From Lacticaseibacillus mingshuiensis (GTDB lineage Bacteria > Bacillota > Bacilli > Lactobacillales > Lactobacillaceae), in assembly GCF_016861785.1 (NCBI RefSeq), contig NZ_BOLS01000001.1, positions 62,001 through 126,000 on the forward strand: a stretch of 64,000 nt of DNA, read 5' to 3'. The translations under genes and the position numbers were made by a program. Every line of letters starts with the position of its first letter. Positions within the stretch are counted from its first letter, which is position 1. Below the pieces are notes generated by a model. The model saw only the letters and a list, made by a program, of their open reading frames with translations, did no database searches and was not told the DNA's origin. This document shows positions 50,191 to 59,407 of the stretch, piece after piece.

Positions 50191-51207
50191 TTATGCCCTG
50201 GTCAACAAGGCGATCAGATCTTCCTTTGGCACCCCGGTAAAGTAAGCGTTCGTATCGACATCATTGAGCGCTTCAGTGAGGTGCGCCGTGTCGTAAACGG
50301 TGCCGATCAAAGTCTGGGCCAGCTCGTCCGCATTTTTCGCGCCAAAGAAGTCGCCGAAGAAATGGAGGTCGGTGATCTTGCCTTCGTTGGTGGTCAGCCG
50401 CGCGTCGATGGTGCCCATGTCAAAATGCTGGCGCTTCTGCTGAGTGTAGGCGGGGGATTGGCCATAGACCCAATCCCAATTGCTGTAGACCTCGTTGTAG
50501 ATGCGATCGATCGCTGCCTGGTCTTCTGGCGTGATCTGGTATTCGCGGTCCTTGATCGCATCCAGCGAGTCCACGTCAAACAGGCGCTTCAGAAGGATGT
50601 CGCGGAATTCCGGCACGGTGAGATCCTGGTACTGCGGATCCAAGTACGGACGCAGGTTGGTCACCCGGCTGCGCACGCTTTGAATGCCCTTGCTGGCGAT
50701 CTTGTCGGCTGGCACGTTGAGCACCTTGGGCACAACGCTCATGTCGACATCAAGCATCAGGGTGCCATGGGAAAAAGTCTTCCCGTTTCGCGTATACATC
50801 GCGTTGCCGGAAAACTTTTTTCCATCGACCAAAATATCGTTGCGGCCGGAGACTTCTGCCGTGGTGGCGCCCATGCTGTGGAGCGCATCGACGATCGGCT
50901 GGGTGAAGCTCTTGAAGTCGCCAAAATCACTGGCGTTGGCATCGACCACAAAGGAAAAGCAGAGATTGCCAAGGTCATGATAGACCGCGCCACCGCCGGA
51001 AAGCCGCCGGGTCACAACGATATCATGCGCGTCGATGTAGTCTTGATTGAGTTCCTCCGCGGTATTTTGATTGCGGCCGACGATGACACTAGGGCCTTCA
51101 TAGTAAAAAAGAAGCAGCGGGGCATCAAACGAGCGATTGTTCATCAAATACTGCTCAGTAGCCAGGTTCATCCGAATATCATGGGATTTCATCACGACAT
51201 AGTACAT
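50191..51207 (-). CDS. lplA: Lipoate-protein ligase
   Basis: 338 residues, minus strand, from ATG 51207 behind AGGAGGC. It activates free lipoate with ATP and attaches it to lipoyl domains of 2-oxoacid dehydrogenase complexes or GcvH. The family motifs are TRRLSGGGAVYHDLGNLCFSF, in parts at about 67-87, the lysine in DGKKFSGNAMYTRNG (about 128-142) and SHGTLML. The C-terminal accessory domain (about 250-338) is present, as in long LplA. Expressed alone, followed by a family C hairpin and a strong terminator. A near-cre sequence lies over its promoter region. Confidence 0.95.
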   Translation of the reverse strand: MYYVVMKSHDIRMNLATEQYLMNNRSFDAPLLLFYYEGPSVIVGRNQNTAEELNQDYIDAHDIVVTRRLSGGGAVYHDLGNLCFSFVVDANASDFGDFKSFTQPIVDALHSMGATTAEVSGRNDILVDGKKFSGNAMYTRNGKTFSHGTLMLDVDMSVVPKVLNVPADKIASKGIQSVRSRVTNLRPYLDPQYQDLTVPEFRDILLKRLFDVDSLDAIKDREYQITPEDQAAIDRIYNEVYSNWDWVYGQSPAYTQQKRQHFDMGTIDARLTTNEGKITDLHFFGDFFGAKNADELAQTLIGTVYDTAHLTEALNDVDTNAYFTGVPKEDLIALLTRA

Positions 51208-51338
51208 GGTTTTTGCCTCCTAGGTGAGATGGGAACAATTTTATTGTAAGCGTTTCATACGGGTTTGGCTAGTCTTGAGGATCCGTCGGTTTGGGCGGCC
51301 TCCCGCTCGGCTTCGAACCTTCGATTCAGTTGGGCGCC

Positions 51339-51438
51339 ACCGAGCAGGGGTGGGACATGTAGCTGTCCTGGTCACTCGGTGGCAAGGTGCGCCACCAAGC
51401 GCCCAGGCCGAACTACCTGCCCACCCTAAACGCTCGGC
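51339..51438 (+). repeat. Dispersed hairpin element, family B, copy 2
   Basis: CCGAGCAGGGGTGGG ... CCCACCC..GCTCGG outer pairing with an apical CTCGGTGGC / GCCACCAAG hairpin and the end motif CGCTCGGCTTCGCACCC. It lies between lplA and pepO, which are divergent. Confidence 0.82.
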
Positions 51439-51543
51439 TTCGCACCCTCACCCTTTTATAACGACACTATGAATAAGAACGCGTTTGGATTAGAATAATA
51501 GGGTAGTTAAATTCCGGTGAGAACCGGCAGGAGGAGTGATCAT

Positions 51544-53448
51544 ATGGCGGACACAACACCGCGCGTACAAGATGACCTTTATGAAGCCGTGAACGGCGAA
51601 TGGGCGAAGACAGCCGAGATACCGGCAGACAAGCCGTCGACAGGTGGTTTCCAGGACCTGGCAGACGAAGTGGAAAAGAAATTGCTGGCGGATTTTGATA
51701 CCGTCGCCGCTGATAGCAGCAAGGCCCCAGATGCCTTTTTTGCCCAGGCCGTGACTCTGTATCAGATCGCCAAGGACTATGACAAGCGCGATGCGGAAGG
51801 CATTCAGCCCGCATTGGACCGTTTGGCTGAATTGGAGGCCGTGACCGATTTTGCCAGCTTCAACGACAAAGCGGCGCAGCTTGACGCGGACTTATTCCCG
51901 CTGCCATTCAACACTGGCGTTGACCCGGATATGAAGAACACCAAGATCAACCGCGTTGAATTGGTCGGCCCGGGCACGATTTTGCCTGACACGACTTACT
52001 ATGCAGCAGACAACGAGCAGGGCAAAAAGCTCCTGGCCGTTTGGCGCGACATGGCGGAAAAAGTCATCGCGATGACCGATCTCGATGAAGCTGAGCAAAA
52101 GGCGACCATCGAAGACGCCTTGGCGTTTGATGCGGCGATCGCGACGCACGTTAAGAGTTCTGAAGAATGGGCTGACTATCCGAAGGGCTACAACCCGCAG
52201 TCCCTTGAAGAAGTCGACGCGCAGTTTGGTGACTTCGACTTTGCGGGCTATGCCAAGGCCGCGTTCCCGGCGGTGCCAGACACGATCATCGTGGGCGATC
52301 CGCGTTTCTTGAAGGAATTCACCCAGTTGTTTGATGCCGCACACTTCACCCAGTACAAGCACTGGGCTTACATCAATGAGCTGTTGTCTTTGACCGGCTA
52401 CCTCAGTGAAGACCTGCGTCAACTTGGCGGGACATTTGGCCGCACGCTTTCTGGTTTGCCGGAAGCGCCAAGTCAGGCCAAGGCTGCATATCGCTTGGCC
52501 AACCGCTTCTTTTCCGAACCGATCGGCATCTACTACGGCCGGACCTATTTTGGCGAAGCCGCGAAAGCCGATGTCACCAAGCTGGTCAAAGAGATGATCG
52601 CGACGTACAAGCGCCGTCTGAGCAATTCCAGCTGGCTGTCGCAATCGACCAAGGAAAAGGCCGTGGTGAAGCTCGACACGATGGTCCTCAAGATGGGCTA
52701 TCCGGACAAGGCCAATGAAGTCTATGACCGCCTGCATGTTGATGCGGACGCAAACTTGCTGACGAACGTGATCGCGCTGAGCAAGGCACGCCATGCATTC
52801 AATGTTGAACAGCTCACCAAGCCAGTCGACCGCAACACTTGGAACATGCCTGGGCATTTGGTGAACGCGTCCTATGACCCGTCCCGCAATGACATCACGT
52901 TCCCAGCGGCGATCTTGCAGGCGCCATTCTATTCACTCGAGCAATCCGCGAGCCAGAACCTCGGCGGCATCGGCGCGGTCATTGCCCATGAGATCTCGCA
53001 TGGCTTTGACAACAACGGCGCGCAGTTTGACGAGTTCGGCAACATGGTCAACTGGTGGCAGCCGGCCGATTACGACCACTTCAAGGAACTGACCCAGCAA
53101 ATGATCGACGAGTTTGAGGGCCAAGAAACGGAAGCGGGTAAGGTCAACGGCAAGCTTGTTGTATCCGAAAATATTGCGGATGCTGGTGGCCTCGCTGCGG
53201 CGCTTGAAACGGCGCAAAATCTGCCAGACACCGACCTGCATGCCTTCTTCCTCAACTGGGGGGAGATCTGGCGGCAAAAGGCGCGCATTCCGTACCAGCA
53301 GCTCCTGCTGTCTGTCGATGTGCACGCCCCGGCGAAGTTGCGCGCCAACATTCAGCCGCGTAACTTGGATGAATGGTACACCACGTTTGACGTTCAGCCA
53401 GGCGACGGCATGTACATCGCACCGGAAAAACGCGTCCATATCTGGTAA
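51544..53448 (+). CDS. pepO: Oligoendopeptidase O (M13 metallopeptidase)
   Basis: 634 residues from ATG 51544 behind CAGGAGGAG. A neprilysin-family cytoplasmic endopeptidase of lactic acid bacteria that cuts oligopeptides. The zinc site is complete: His482-Glu-x-x-His486 (IAHEISHGFDNNGAQFD), the third ligand Glu542 with Asp546 in SENIADAGGLAAA, and the substrate-binding NASYDPSRNDITFPAAIL (family NA-Y). The C-terminal PGDGMYIAPEKRVHIW ends as usual for the family. There is no signal peptide. It ends at a good terminator. Confidence 0.95.
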   Translation: MADTTPRVQDDLYEAVNGEWAKTAEIPADKPSTGGFQDLADEVEKKLLADFDTVAADSSKAPDAFFAQAVTLYQIAKDYDKRDAEGIQPALDRLAELEAVTDFASFNDKAAQLDADLFPLPFNTGVDPDMKNTKINRVELVGPGTILPDTTYYAADNEQGKKLLAVWRDMAEKVIAMTDLDEAEQKATIEDALAFDAAIATHVKSSEEWADYPKGYNPQSLEEVDAQFGDFDFAGYAKAAFPAVPDTIIVGDPRFLKEFTQLFDAAHFTQYKHWAYINELLSLTGYLSEDLRQLGGTFGRTLSGLPEAPSQAKAAYRLANRFFSEPIGIYYGRTYFGEAAKADVTKLVKEMIATYKRRLSNSSWLSQSTKEKAVVKLDTMVLKMGYPDKANEVYDRLHVDADANLLTNVIALSKARHAFNVEQLTKPVDRNTWNMPGHLVNASYDPSRNDITFPAAILQAPFYSLEQSASQNLGGIGAVIAHEISHGFDNNGAQFDEFGNMVNWWQPADYDHFKELTQQMIDEFEGQETEAGKVNGKLVVSENIADAGGLAAALETAQNLPDTDLHAFFLNWGEIWRQKARIPYQQLLLSVDVHAPAKLRANIQPRNLDEWYTTFDVQPGDGMYIAPEKRVHIW

Positions 53449-53460
53449 TTGCGCGAAGAA

Positions 53461-53494
53461 GCCTGACTCGGGCACCCTGAGTCAGGCTTTTTTT
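53461..53494 (+). terminator. pepO terminator
   Basis: GCCTGACTC / GAGTCAGGC and TTTTTTT. Confidence 0.92.
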
Positions 53495-53573
53495 GCGCAA
53501 AAAAAGGACCGCCGCCGCAAGCCACATCACTGTGTTTACGCGCCAGTCCCCCTATTTTTAGATTCGGAAACCC

Positions 53574-54530
53574 TTAATCAAACTTGTAATCGTCATCGCT
53601 CATCGCCTCGACTTCGCCCAGACGATAGCCGTTGCCCACCTGCGAGAAGAAATCATGGTTGGCGGTCGACGTCGAGATCCCGTTCATCACGATCGGATTC
53701 ACATCCGCCGCGGTGTCTGGGAAAAGTGGGTCCTGACCGAGATTCATCAACGCCTTGTTCGCATTGTAGCGCAGGAACGTCAACACTTCCTCCGTCCAAT
53801 CCGTCTTGGCGTACAGGTCATGGGTGTAGCCTTCCTCGTTGCTATAAAGATCGTAGACCAGATCGTACATCCAGTCCTTGAGCTTATCCTGCTCGTCTTG
53901 CGGCAGTTCGTTGAACCCGAGCTGGAATTTGTAGCCGATGTACGTGCCATGAACACTTTCATCACGGATGATCAGTTTGATGATCTCGGCGACGTTGGTC
54001 AATTTGTTGTTGCCGAGGTAATAAAGTGGGGTGAAGAACCCGGAGTAAAACAGGAACGTCTCAAGAAAGACGGACGCGATCTTTTTTTCCAGTGGGCTGC
54101 CGGTCTGATAAATATCGTTGATGCGGTTGGCCTTGTATTGCAGATGCTCGTTGGAGTTGGTCCAGTCAAAGATCTCATCGATCTCGCTGGGCGTGTTCAG
54201 CGTGGAAAAAATGGTGGAGTAGGACTTCGCGTGGACGCTTTCCATGAACTGAATGTTGTTCAGCACCGCGCGTTCCTGTTGGGTGCGGATGTTGTCCATC
54301 AAGCTGCGCATCCCGTCTTGACTCTGCAGGGTGTCCAGCAGGGTGAGGCCGCCGAAGACATGGCCGACCACCCATTGCTCGTCCTTGGTCAGGCTGCGCC
54401 AGTCATCCAAGTCGTTGGAAACGGGAATTCGCGTATCCAGCCAAAATTGTTCCGTTAATTTTTCCCAGGTCGCCTTGTCGATCTGGTCTTCGATCGCGTT
54501 CCAGTTGATCGCGATATAATTCTCTGCCAT
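53574..54530 (-). CDS. nrdF: Class Ib ribonucleotide reductase small subunit
   Basis: 318 residues, minus strand. It holds the dimanganese (or diiron) tyrosyl radical needed by NrdE. Metal ligands can be placed as Asp66 (TLLDTLQSQ), Glu97 and His100 (FMESVHAKSY), and later glutamates in FLETFLFYSGF and RDESVHGTYIG; the radical tyrosine is Tyr104. The acidic C-terminus MSDDDYKFD docks into NrdE. It is the last gene of nrdHEF; a family C hairpin sits in the 208-base gap before it. nrdI, which makes the cofactor, is not in this window. Confidence 0.96.
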   Translation of the reverse strand: MAENYIAINWNAIEDQIDKATWEKLTEQFWLDTRIPVSNDLDDWRSLTKDEQWVVGHVFGGLTLLDTLQSQDGMRSLMDNIRTQQERAVLNNIQFMESVHAKSYSTIFSTLNTPSEIDEIFDWTNSNEHLQYKANRINDIYQTGSPLEKKIASVFLETFLFYSGFFTPLYYLGNNKLTNVAEIIKLIIRDESVHGTYIGYKFQLGFNELPQDEQDKLKDWMYDLVYDLYSNEEGYTHDLYAKTDWTEEVLTFLRYNANKALMNLGQDPLFPDTAADVNPIVMNGISTSTANHDFFSQVGNGYRLGEVEAMSDDDYKFD

Positions 54531-54616
54531 GTTCGGACTCCTTTTTCTATGTATGGCGCCGCCCCCAAATGAGAGGTGGCGCCGCGGCTAGTCGCAGTTC
54601 CAATCTAGCTCACCCG

Positions 54617-54733
54617 TGTGTCGTGGGCCAAATGTCAGGGCCTGAGCCGCTCAGGTCGTATCACCCGGTCCAAAATGCGGACCTGGCGCTTGCAACACTG
54701 ACCTGTCGGACCCAGGCGCGACATTTGTCCACT
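54617..54733 (-). repeat. Dispersed hairpin element, family C, copy 2
   Basis: 117 bp, outer arms GTGGGCCAAATGTC / GACATTTGTCCAC, inner pairing as in copy 1 with compensated changes. It lies 5 bases after the nrdE stop, inside the nrdEF gap. Confidence 0.88.
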
Positions 54734-54738
54734 TCTCA

Positions 54739-56928
54739 TTAGATCGAGCAGGATTCGCAAGCGTTTGAGCCGATCTCCTCTTGATCATCCGTGTACGTGC
54801 GGATGTAATAGATCGACTTGATGCCCTTGTGATGCGCATAGTTGCGCAAAATATTGAGATCGCGCGTGGTCATCTTGGTGGTGCGCCCGTCTTTCCACGG
54901 GTACAAGCCAGCCGGAATGGTCGAGCGCATGAAGAAGGTGAGGGACATGCTTTGGTCAACATGCTGCTGCGCGGCTGCGTAGACATCGATCTCTTTGCGC
55001 ATGTCGATGTCATAGGCACTTTGGTAATATTTCATATTATCGTTGGCGAGACCCGGCGCCGGGTAGTAGATCGTGCCGATCTTCTTTTCCTGGCGATCCT
55101 CGATGCGGTTAACGATCGGCTGAAGCGACGCAGAGGTGTCGTTGATGTAGCTGATCGAGCCGTTCGGGGCAACGGCCAGTCGGTTTTGATGATACAGGCC
55201 AGTCGCCATCACGTCATCGCGAAGGGCCGCCCAGTCTGCCTGTGTCGGAATGTGGATGTCCTTGAACAGCCCTAGGACCTTGGCAGTTTTTGGTGCCCAC
55301 GCCTCATCGATATATTTATCAAAATAGGAGCCGTCCGCATATTTGCTGGCTTCGAAATTATGAAAGACTTGGCCGCGTTCCTTGGCGATTTTGTTGGAGG
55401 CCTTCAAGGTGTAGTAATTCAATAGAAGGAAATAAATATTCGTGAAGTCCAGCGCTTCTTCATCCCCGTAATACATGTGGTTCAGCGCAAAATAGGTGTG
55501 CAGTCCCATGGCCCCGAGCCCGATGGAATGGGCGAGCTCATTGCCATGCTGCACGGACGGCACGACATCGATGTTGGAGTGATCGGTGACATAGGTGAGG
55601 GCGCGGACCATCGCCTCGACGCTTTGACCGAAGTCTGGGCTGGTCATCAAGTTCGGAATATTGGTGGACCCCAGGTTGCAGGAGACATCGCTACCCATGA
55701 CATCGTATTCCTGCTTGTTATTGATAGCAGACGGTACCTGGACCTGCATGATCTCCGAGCACAGGTTACTCATGATGATCTTGCCGGCGATCGGGCTGGC
55801 ATTGTTCGCCGTGTCAATATTCACAACGTAAGGATAGCCGGATTCCTGCTGAAGCTTTGAGATCTCGTTTTCCAGATCGCGCGCGCGAATCTTAGTCTTC
55901 TTGATCGCGGGATTGGCGACCATGTTGTCGTATTCCTTGGTGATGTCGACATACGAGAACGGCTCGCCGTATTCCCGCTCAACGCTTTGCGGGGAAAATA
56001 GATACATGTCGGCGTCTGCTTTGATCAACTCATAGAACTTGTCCGGGACGATCACCCCGAGGCTCAAGGTCTTCACCCGGTATTTTTCGTCGGCGTTTTC
56101 CTTTTTCGCGCCCAGGAAGCTGATGATGTCCGGGTGGAACACGTTCAGGTAAACGACCCCGGCGCCTTGGCGTTGACCGAGCTGGTTGGAATAGGAAAAA
56201 CTGTCTTCCAGCAGCTTCATCACAGGCAATACGCCACTTGCGGCGCCGTCGATGCCCTTGATTGGGGCGCCGGCTTCACGCAGGTTGGACAAGGTGAGGC
56301 CAACGCCGCCACCGATACGGGACAACTCAAGCGCCGAGTTGATCGCCCGGCCGATCGAGTTCATGTCGTCGGTGATCTGAAGCAGAAAACAGGAGACCAG
56401 CTCCCCGCGGCGTGCCCGGCCCGCATTCAAAAAGGACGGCGTGGCAGCCTGGTAGCGCTGGTGAATCATTTCATCCCCAAGCGCAAACGCCAGGTCTTCG
56501 TTGCCATCCGCAAAATACAGCGCGTTGGCAAACACGCGGTCGGTGAAGTCTTCCAGGTAATACGCATTATCATCTGTTTTCAGCGCGTACTGGGCATAAA
56601 ACTTGTAGGCGGCCATGAAGGACTTGAAGTGAAAATCCTGGGCATGCAAATGATCGTTGAGCTTGGTCATGAATGCCAGCGAATACTTGTCCAGCATCGC
56701 TTTTTCATAGTAATCATGCGTGGTCAGGTAATCCAGCCGGTCCTTGAGCGTGGGGAACTGGACCGTGTTTGGCTGGACATTTTCCTTGAGAAATGCGGCC
56801 AGCGCCTCTTTGTCCTTGTTCAACGGAATCTGGCCATTGACCGGGATGTTGATCTCGTTGTTCAGCGCGTAATAGGTGACTTCCTCGGGCTTGAGGGTCT
56901 TGAGAGATGGTTTAGCAGAAACTGTCAT
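54739..56928 (-). CDS. nrdE: Class Ib ribonucleotide reductase large subunit
   Basis: 729 residues, minus strand, from ATG 56928 behind AAGGAGGCGC. It reduces ribonucleoside diphosphates to deoxyribonucleotides. Features: FLNAGRARRGELVSCFLLQI with the first redox cysteine (about 163-182), SRIGGGVGLTLSNLREAG (about 205), the active-site NLCSEIMQV with Cys and Glu (about 391), GLGAMGLHTYF, and the C-terminal C-E-S-C pair that is re-reduced by NrdH. It lacks the N-terminal ATP cone, as normal for class Ib. It is downstream of nrdH by 42 bases. Confidence 0.96.
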   Translation of the reverse strand: MTVSAKPSLKTLKPEEVTYYALNNEINIPVNGQIPLNKDKEALAAFLKENVQPNTVQFPTLKDRLDYLTTHDYYEKAMLDKYSLAFMTKLNDHLHAQDFHFKSFMAAYKFYAQYALKTDDNAYYLEDFTDRVFANALYFADGNEDLAFALGDEMIHQRYQAATPSFLNAGRARRGELVSCFLLQITDDMNSIGRAINSALELSRIGGGVGLTLSNLREAGAPIKGIDGAASGVLPVMKLLEDSFSYSNQLGQRQGAGVVYLNVFHPDIISFLGAKKENADEKYRVKTLSLGVIVPDKFYELIKADADMYLFSPQSVEREYGEPFSYVDITKEYDNMVANPAIKKTKIRARDLENEISKLQQESGYPYVVNIDTANNASPIAGKIIMSNLCSEIMQVQVPSAINNKQEYDVMGSDVSCNLGSTNIPNLMTSPDFGQSVEAMVRALTYVTDHSNIDVVPSVQHGNELAHSIGLGAMGLHTYFALNHMYYGDEEALDFTNIYFLLLNYYTLKASNKIAKERGQVFHNFEASKYADGSYFDKYIDEAWAPKTAKVLGLFKDIHIPTQADWAALRDDVMATGLYHQNRLAVAPNGSISYINDTSASLQPIVNRIEDRQEKKIGTIYYPAPGLANDNMKYYQSAYDIDMRKEIDVYAAAQQHVDQSMSLTFFMRSTIPAGLYPWKDGRTTKMTTRDLNILRNYAHHKGIKSIYYIRTYTDDQEEIGSNACESCSI

Positions 56929-56970
56929 GCGTGCGCCTCCTTGAATTTGGGTCGAAAAAAGCCGGCTGTA

Positions 56971-57201
56971 TTAGCCAGCCAGCTGCTTCAGTGCCTCAGG
57001 ACGGAACCCGTAAAACGAAGTGAGACCGTCCGCTTCAAGAACGGGCACAGCCTGGAATCCCTTGTCCTTCAGATAGGAGATGTATTGCGGCTCGTCATTG
57101 ATATTGTGTTCGGTGAAGGGGATGTTGTGCGTCCGCAGGTAGTTTTTGGTCATGCGGCACTGCGGGCAACCGTTTTTCGTAAATAAGGTGATATTCTTCA
57201 T
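56971..57201 (-). CDS. nrdH: NrdH-redoxin
   Basis: 76 residues, minus strand. A glutaredoxin-like electron donor for NrdE that is reduced by thioredoxin reductase. The redox site is Cys12-Pro-Gln-Cys15 (FTKNGCPQCRMTKNYL), and the C-terminal VLEADGLTSFYGFRPEAL has the NrdH-type W/F-S-G-F-R-like end. It is the first gene of nrdHEF, behind a near-perfect promoter with tandem NrdR-like boxes. Confidence 0.95.
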   Translation of the reverse strand: MKNITLFTKNGCPQCRMTKNYLRTHNIPFTEHNINDEPQYISYLKDKGFQAVPVLEADGLTSFYGFRPEALKQLAG

Positions 57202-57233
57202 GGGGATCAGTCCTTTGTTTTTCGTATGGCCTA

Positions 57234-57262
57234 AGCATACACACGATTTTGTGGGGTGTCAA
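57234..57262 (-). promoter_or_regulatory. nrdHEF promoter
   Basis: Minus-strand TTGACA (57257-57262), a 17-base spacer and TATGCT (57234-57239). Confidence 0.85.
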
Positions 57263-57270
57263 TCAAAAAG

Positions 57271-57314
57271 CACTACATCATGTAGTTACTTTGCGTAACC
57301 CCCACAATATAGTG
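57271..57314 (-). promoter_or_regulatory. Tandem NrdR-like boxes upstream of nrdHEF
   Basis: Two palindromic boxes, CACTACATCATGTAGT (57271-57286) and CACAATATAGTG (57303-57314), with centres about 30 bases (three helical turns) apart, immediately upstream of the -35. This spacing and the CACTA...TAGTG form are the hallmarks of NrdR repressor sites, which answer to the ATP/dATP state. Confidence 0.75.
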
Positions 57315-57394
57315 CTTTTCCCGATTGCTGTACAACCAGTATACCAGAGCTTGTCCATCATTTTGTCCAACATCGGCAAAAAGATCTTCAGAGT

Positions 57395-57424
57395 TTGGCA
57401 CTGGCCGGCGCAAACGCCTATACT
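57395..57424 (+). promoter_or_regulatory. Promoter of the 108-residue gene
   Basis: TTGGCA (57395-57400), an 18-base spacer and TATACT (57419-57424). Confidence 0.7.
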
Positions 57425-57460
57425 AAGGGCGTATCCGAAGCTGCAAAGGAGCTGAGAAAA

Positions 57461-57787
57461 ATGGCACGCGATAAGAAAATGGACGACGCGGTGATCATTG
57501 ATATGAACGATGGGCTGATCGGTAACGCGGCCAATCACGACATCAAGACCGATGATCTGGCGAAGCGGCTGGCAAAGGCGGCCACGCCGAGTCTGTCTGG
57601 GCTGGATGAGCTGTTGAACGATGGCGGGGCTGCCCGCCGCGATTATCAGGCGATCGCCACCGGTTATCTGGTCGACCGCTACCAGCTAGAAGGCGAGGAA
57701 CTGACCGCGGCACGCGATGAGCTGGTGGTCGCGGCGGTGAAATATCTGGCGGCGCATCCCAAGCAATTCGATCAGTGGCAACGGTAG
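57461..57787 (+). CDS. Small cytosolic protein of unknown function
   Basis: 108 residues from ATG 57461 behind AAAGGAGC; a longer in-frame opening covers the promoter. It is acidic and mainly helical, with DLAKRLAKAATPSLSGLDELL and a C-terminal AARDELVVAAVKYLAAHPKQFDQW. No membrane segment, no cysteine and no family I recognise. It has its own promoter and shares a terminator with cls, so it is a real single-gene unit. Confidence 0.7.
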   Translation: MARDKKMDDAVIIDMNDGLIGNAANHDIKTDDLAKRLAKAATPSLSGLDELLNDGGAARRDYQAIATGYLVDRYQLEGEELTAARDELVVAAVKYLAAHPKQFDQWQR

Positions 57788-57796
57788 AAGTTAATG

Positions 57797-57838
57797 AAAA
57801 ATGGCTCAGCTGACAACTCGTGTCGGCTGAGCCATTTT
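57797..57838. terminator. Bidirectional terminator
   Basis: AAAATGGCTCAGC / GCTGAGCCATTTT between two convergent genes. Confidence 0.88.
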
Positions 57839-57865
57839 GCGTCTGTGTGCTCAGTTTTACTTCGG

Positions 57866-59323
57866 TTAGAGAATCGGCGAGAGCAGGCGGGAAAAATCTT
57901 GTTTGAACCGTAACCACCGTCCCTGTTGGGCAATGATCGCCGGGGTCAGTTCCAGGCTCTCTTTCAAGTCGGCTTCAAAGATCGTCTGCAGCTCTTTGGC
58001 AAGTCCTTCGTCGTATAAAAAGGCGTTGACTTCGAAATTCAACTTGAAGCTGCGAATGTCAAAATTCGCGGAGCCCACACTGGCATAGCGACCATCGACC
58101 ACCATCGTCTTGGCATGTAGGAAGCCATTTTGATAATGGTAGATCTTGACGCCGGATTCGACCAGAAGCCGGGCGTAATACTGACTGGCCCGGAAAATAA
58201 AGGGGTGGTCAGGCATGTCTGGAATCATCACCCGCACATCCACGCCGGCCAGCGCCGCAGAGATCAGCGCATCTAGCATCGTGTCATCCGGAATGAGATA
58301 CGGCGTTTGGAGCCACACCGAATGCCGCGCCGCCGAGATCATTTTGGCATAGCCGAACTTGATCTGTTGAGCCATTGTGTCCGGGCCGCTTGCGACGATC
58401 TGCATCGGCAGGTGGCCGCGCTCGGCGAGATGCTCGGGCTGCACGTTCTCGACTTGATACGGCACCATTTGGTCATCCGGCACGGTGGCGTTCCAATCCA
58501 TCAGGAATTGGACCTTCAGCGCCAGTGCGGTGGCGCCGATGATGCGCAGGTGGGTGTCGCGCCAATAGCCGAACTTCTTGTCGCGGCCGACATACTGGTC
58601 GCCGACGTTGAACCCGCCGATGAAGCCGATCTTGTCATCGATCACCACGATCTTGCGGTGCAGGCGATAGTTCAGGCGAAAATCCAAGATCAAATGACGC
58701 GAGGAAAAAAAGGTCTCCGCCTTGCCACCCGCATCGGCGAGGGGCTGCCACCAGCGCGCCGAGGCGCCGAGGCTGCCCCAGGCGTCGTACAGCACTTTCA
58801 CATCGACGCCTTCTTTCGCCTTGGCGACCAGATGACGCTGGAGCTCGTTGCCCAGCTCATCATTATAAATGGTGTAATACTCGACGAAGACGTGATCTTT
58901 GGCCGCGTCGATATCCGCGAAGAGTTGGGCGAATTTTTCCTGGCCATCGGTGAAAATATGGACCTCGTCATTGGCCAAAACAGGGGCCTGGTCGGTATTG
59001 AGCAGGAGGGTCGCCAATTCCTGGGCGCCGGGTGCGGTCGAGTTTTCCGGGAGCAGGCGTCCGTGCGCATTCTCTCGTTTTTGCAAGGCGACAAAGGCGT
59101 GGACCCCTTTGCGGTACTCGGCGCGGATCTGTTCGAGTTTTTTGCTCGACAGGCCGCGGCCGGCAAACAGATAAATACCAAACCCGATGACCGGCAAAAA
59201 GATCAACACAAGTAGCCACGCCCAGGTGGTCGGAATGTCGCGGACCTCGCGCAGCACGGTGAAGATCGCGCCGATGGTGTTCAAGATGAGTAGGCCGATA
59301 ATGACCCAACCGACGATCGACAT
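57866..59323 (-). CDS. cls: Cardiolipin synthase
   Basis: 485 residues, minus strand, from ATG 59323 behind AGGAGGCG. It condenses two phosphatidylglycerols into cardiolipin at the membrane. Two N-terminal membrane segments (about 3-22 and 34-54) precede two phospholipase D domains with HxKxxxxD motifs: HRKIVVIDDKIGFIGGFN (about 219) and HAKTMVVDGRYASVGSANFD (about 399-418). The length is that of the family. Confidence 0.95.
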   Translation of the reverse strand: MSIVGWVIIGLLILNTIGAIFTVLREVRDIPTTWAWLLVLIFLPVIGFGIYLFAGRGLSSKKLEQIRAEYRKGVHAFVALQKRENAHGRLLPENSTAPGAQELATLLLNTDQAPVLANDEVHIFTDGQEKFAQLFADIDAAKDHVFVEYYTIYNDELGNELQRHLVAKAKEGVDVKVLYDAWGSLGASARWWQPLADAGGKAETFFSSRHLILDFRLNYRLHRKIVVIDDKIGFIGGFNVGDQYVGRDKKFGYWRDTHLRIIGATALALKVQFLMDWNATVPDDQMVPYQVENVQPEHLAERGHLPMQIVASGPDTMAQQIKFGYAKMISAARHSVWLQTPYLIPDDTMLDALISAALAGVDVRVMIPDMPDHPFIFRASQYYARLLVESGVKIYHYQNGFLHAKTMVVDGRYASVGSANFDIRSFKLNFEVNAFLYDEGLAKELQTIFEADLKESLELTPAIIAQQGRWLRFKQDFSRLLSPIL

Positions 59324-59407
59324 AAGACGCCTCCTGAAAAAAGTCTTTACTTACTAAATATTAGTTGGTACGATGAAACTACATTGATGATAAAGGTGGT
59401 TATCTTG

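Noticed and set aside
51245..51258. cre site over the lplA promoter (TGTAAGCGTTTCAT)
   Set aside because: It matches the left half of the consensus but is one base short in the right half; kept only as a possible weak site.
54590..54740. Second T-box or riboswitch in the nrdE-nrdF gap
   Set aside because: The folded sequence there is the family C repeat, which recurs after lplA and fhs; no T-box core or known riboswitch core.
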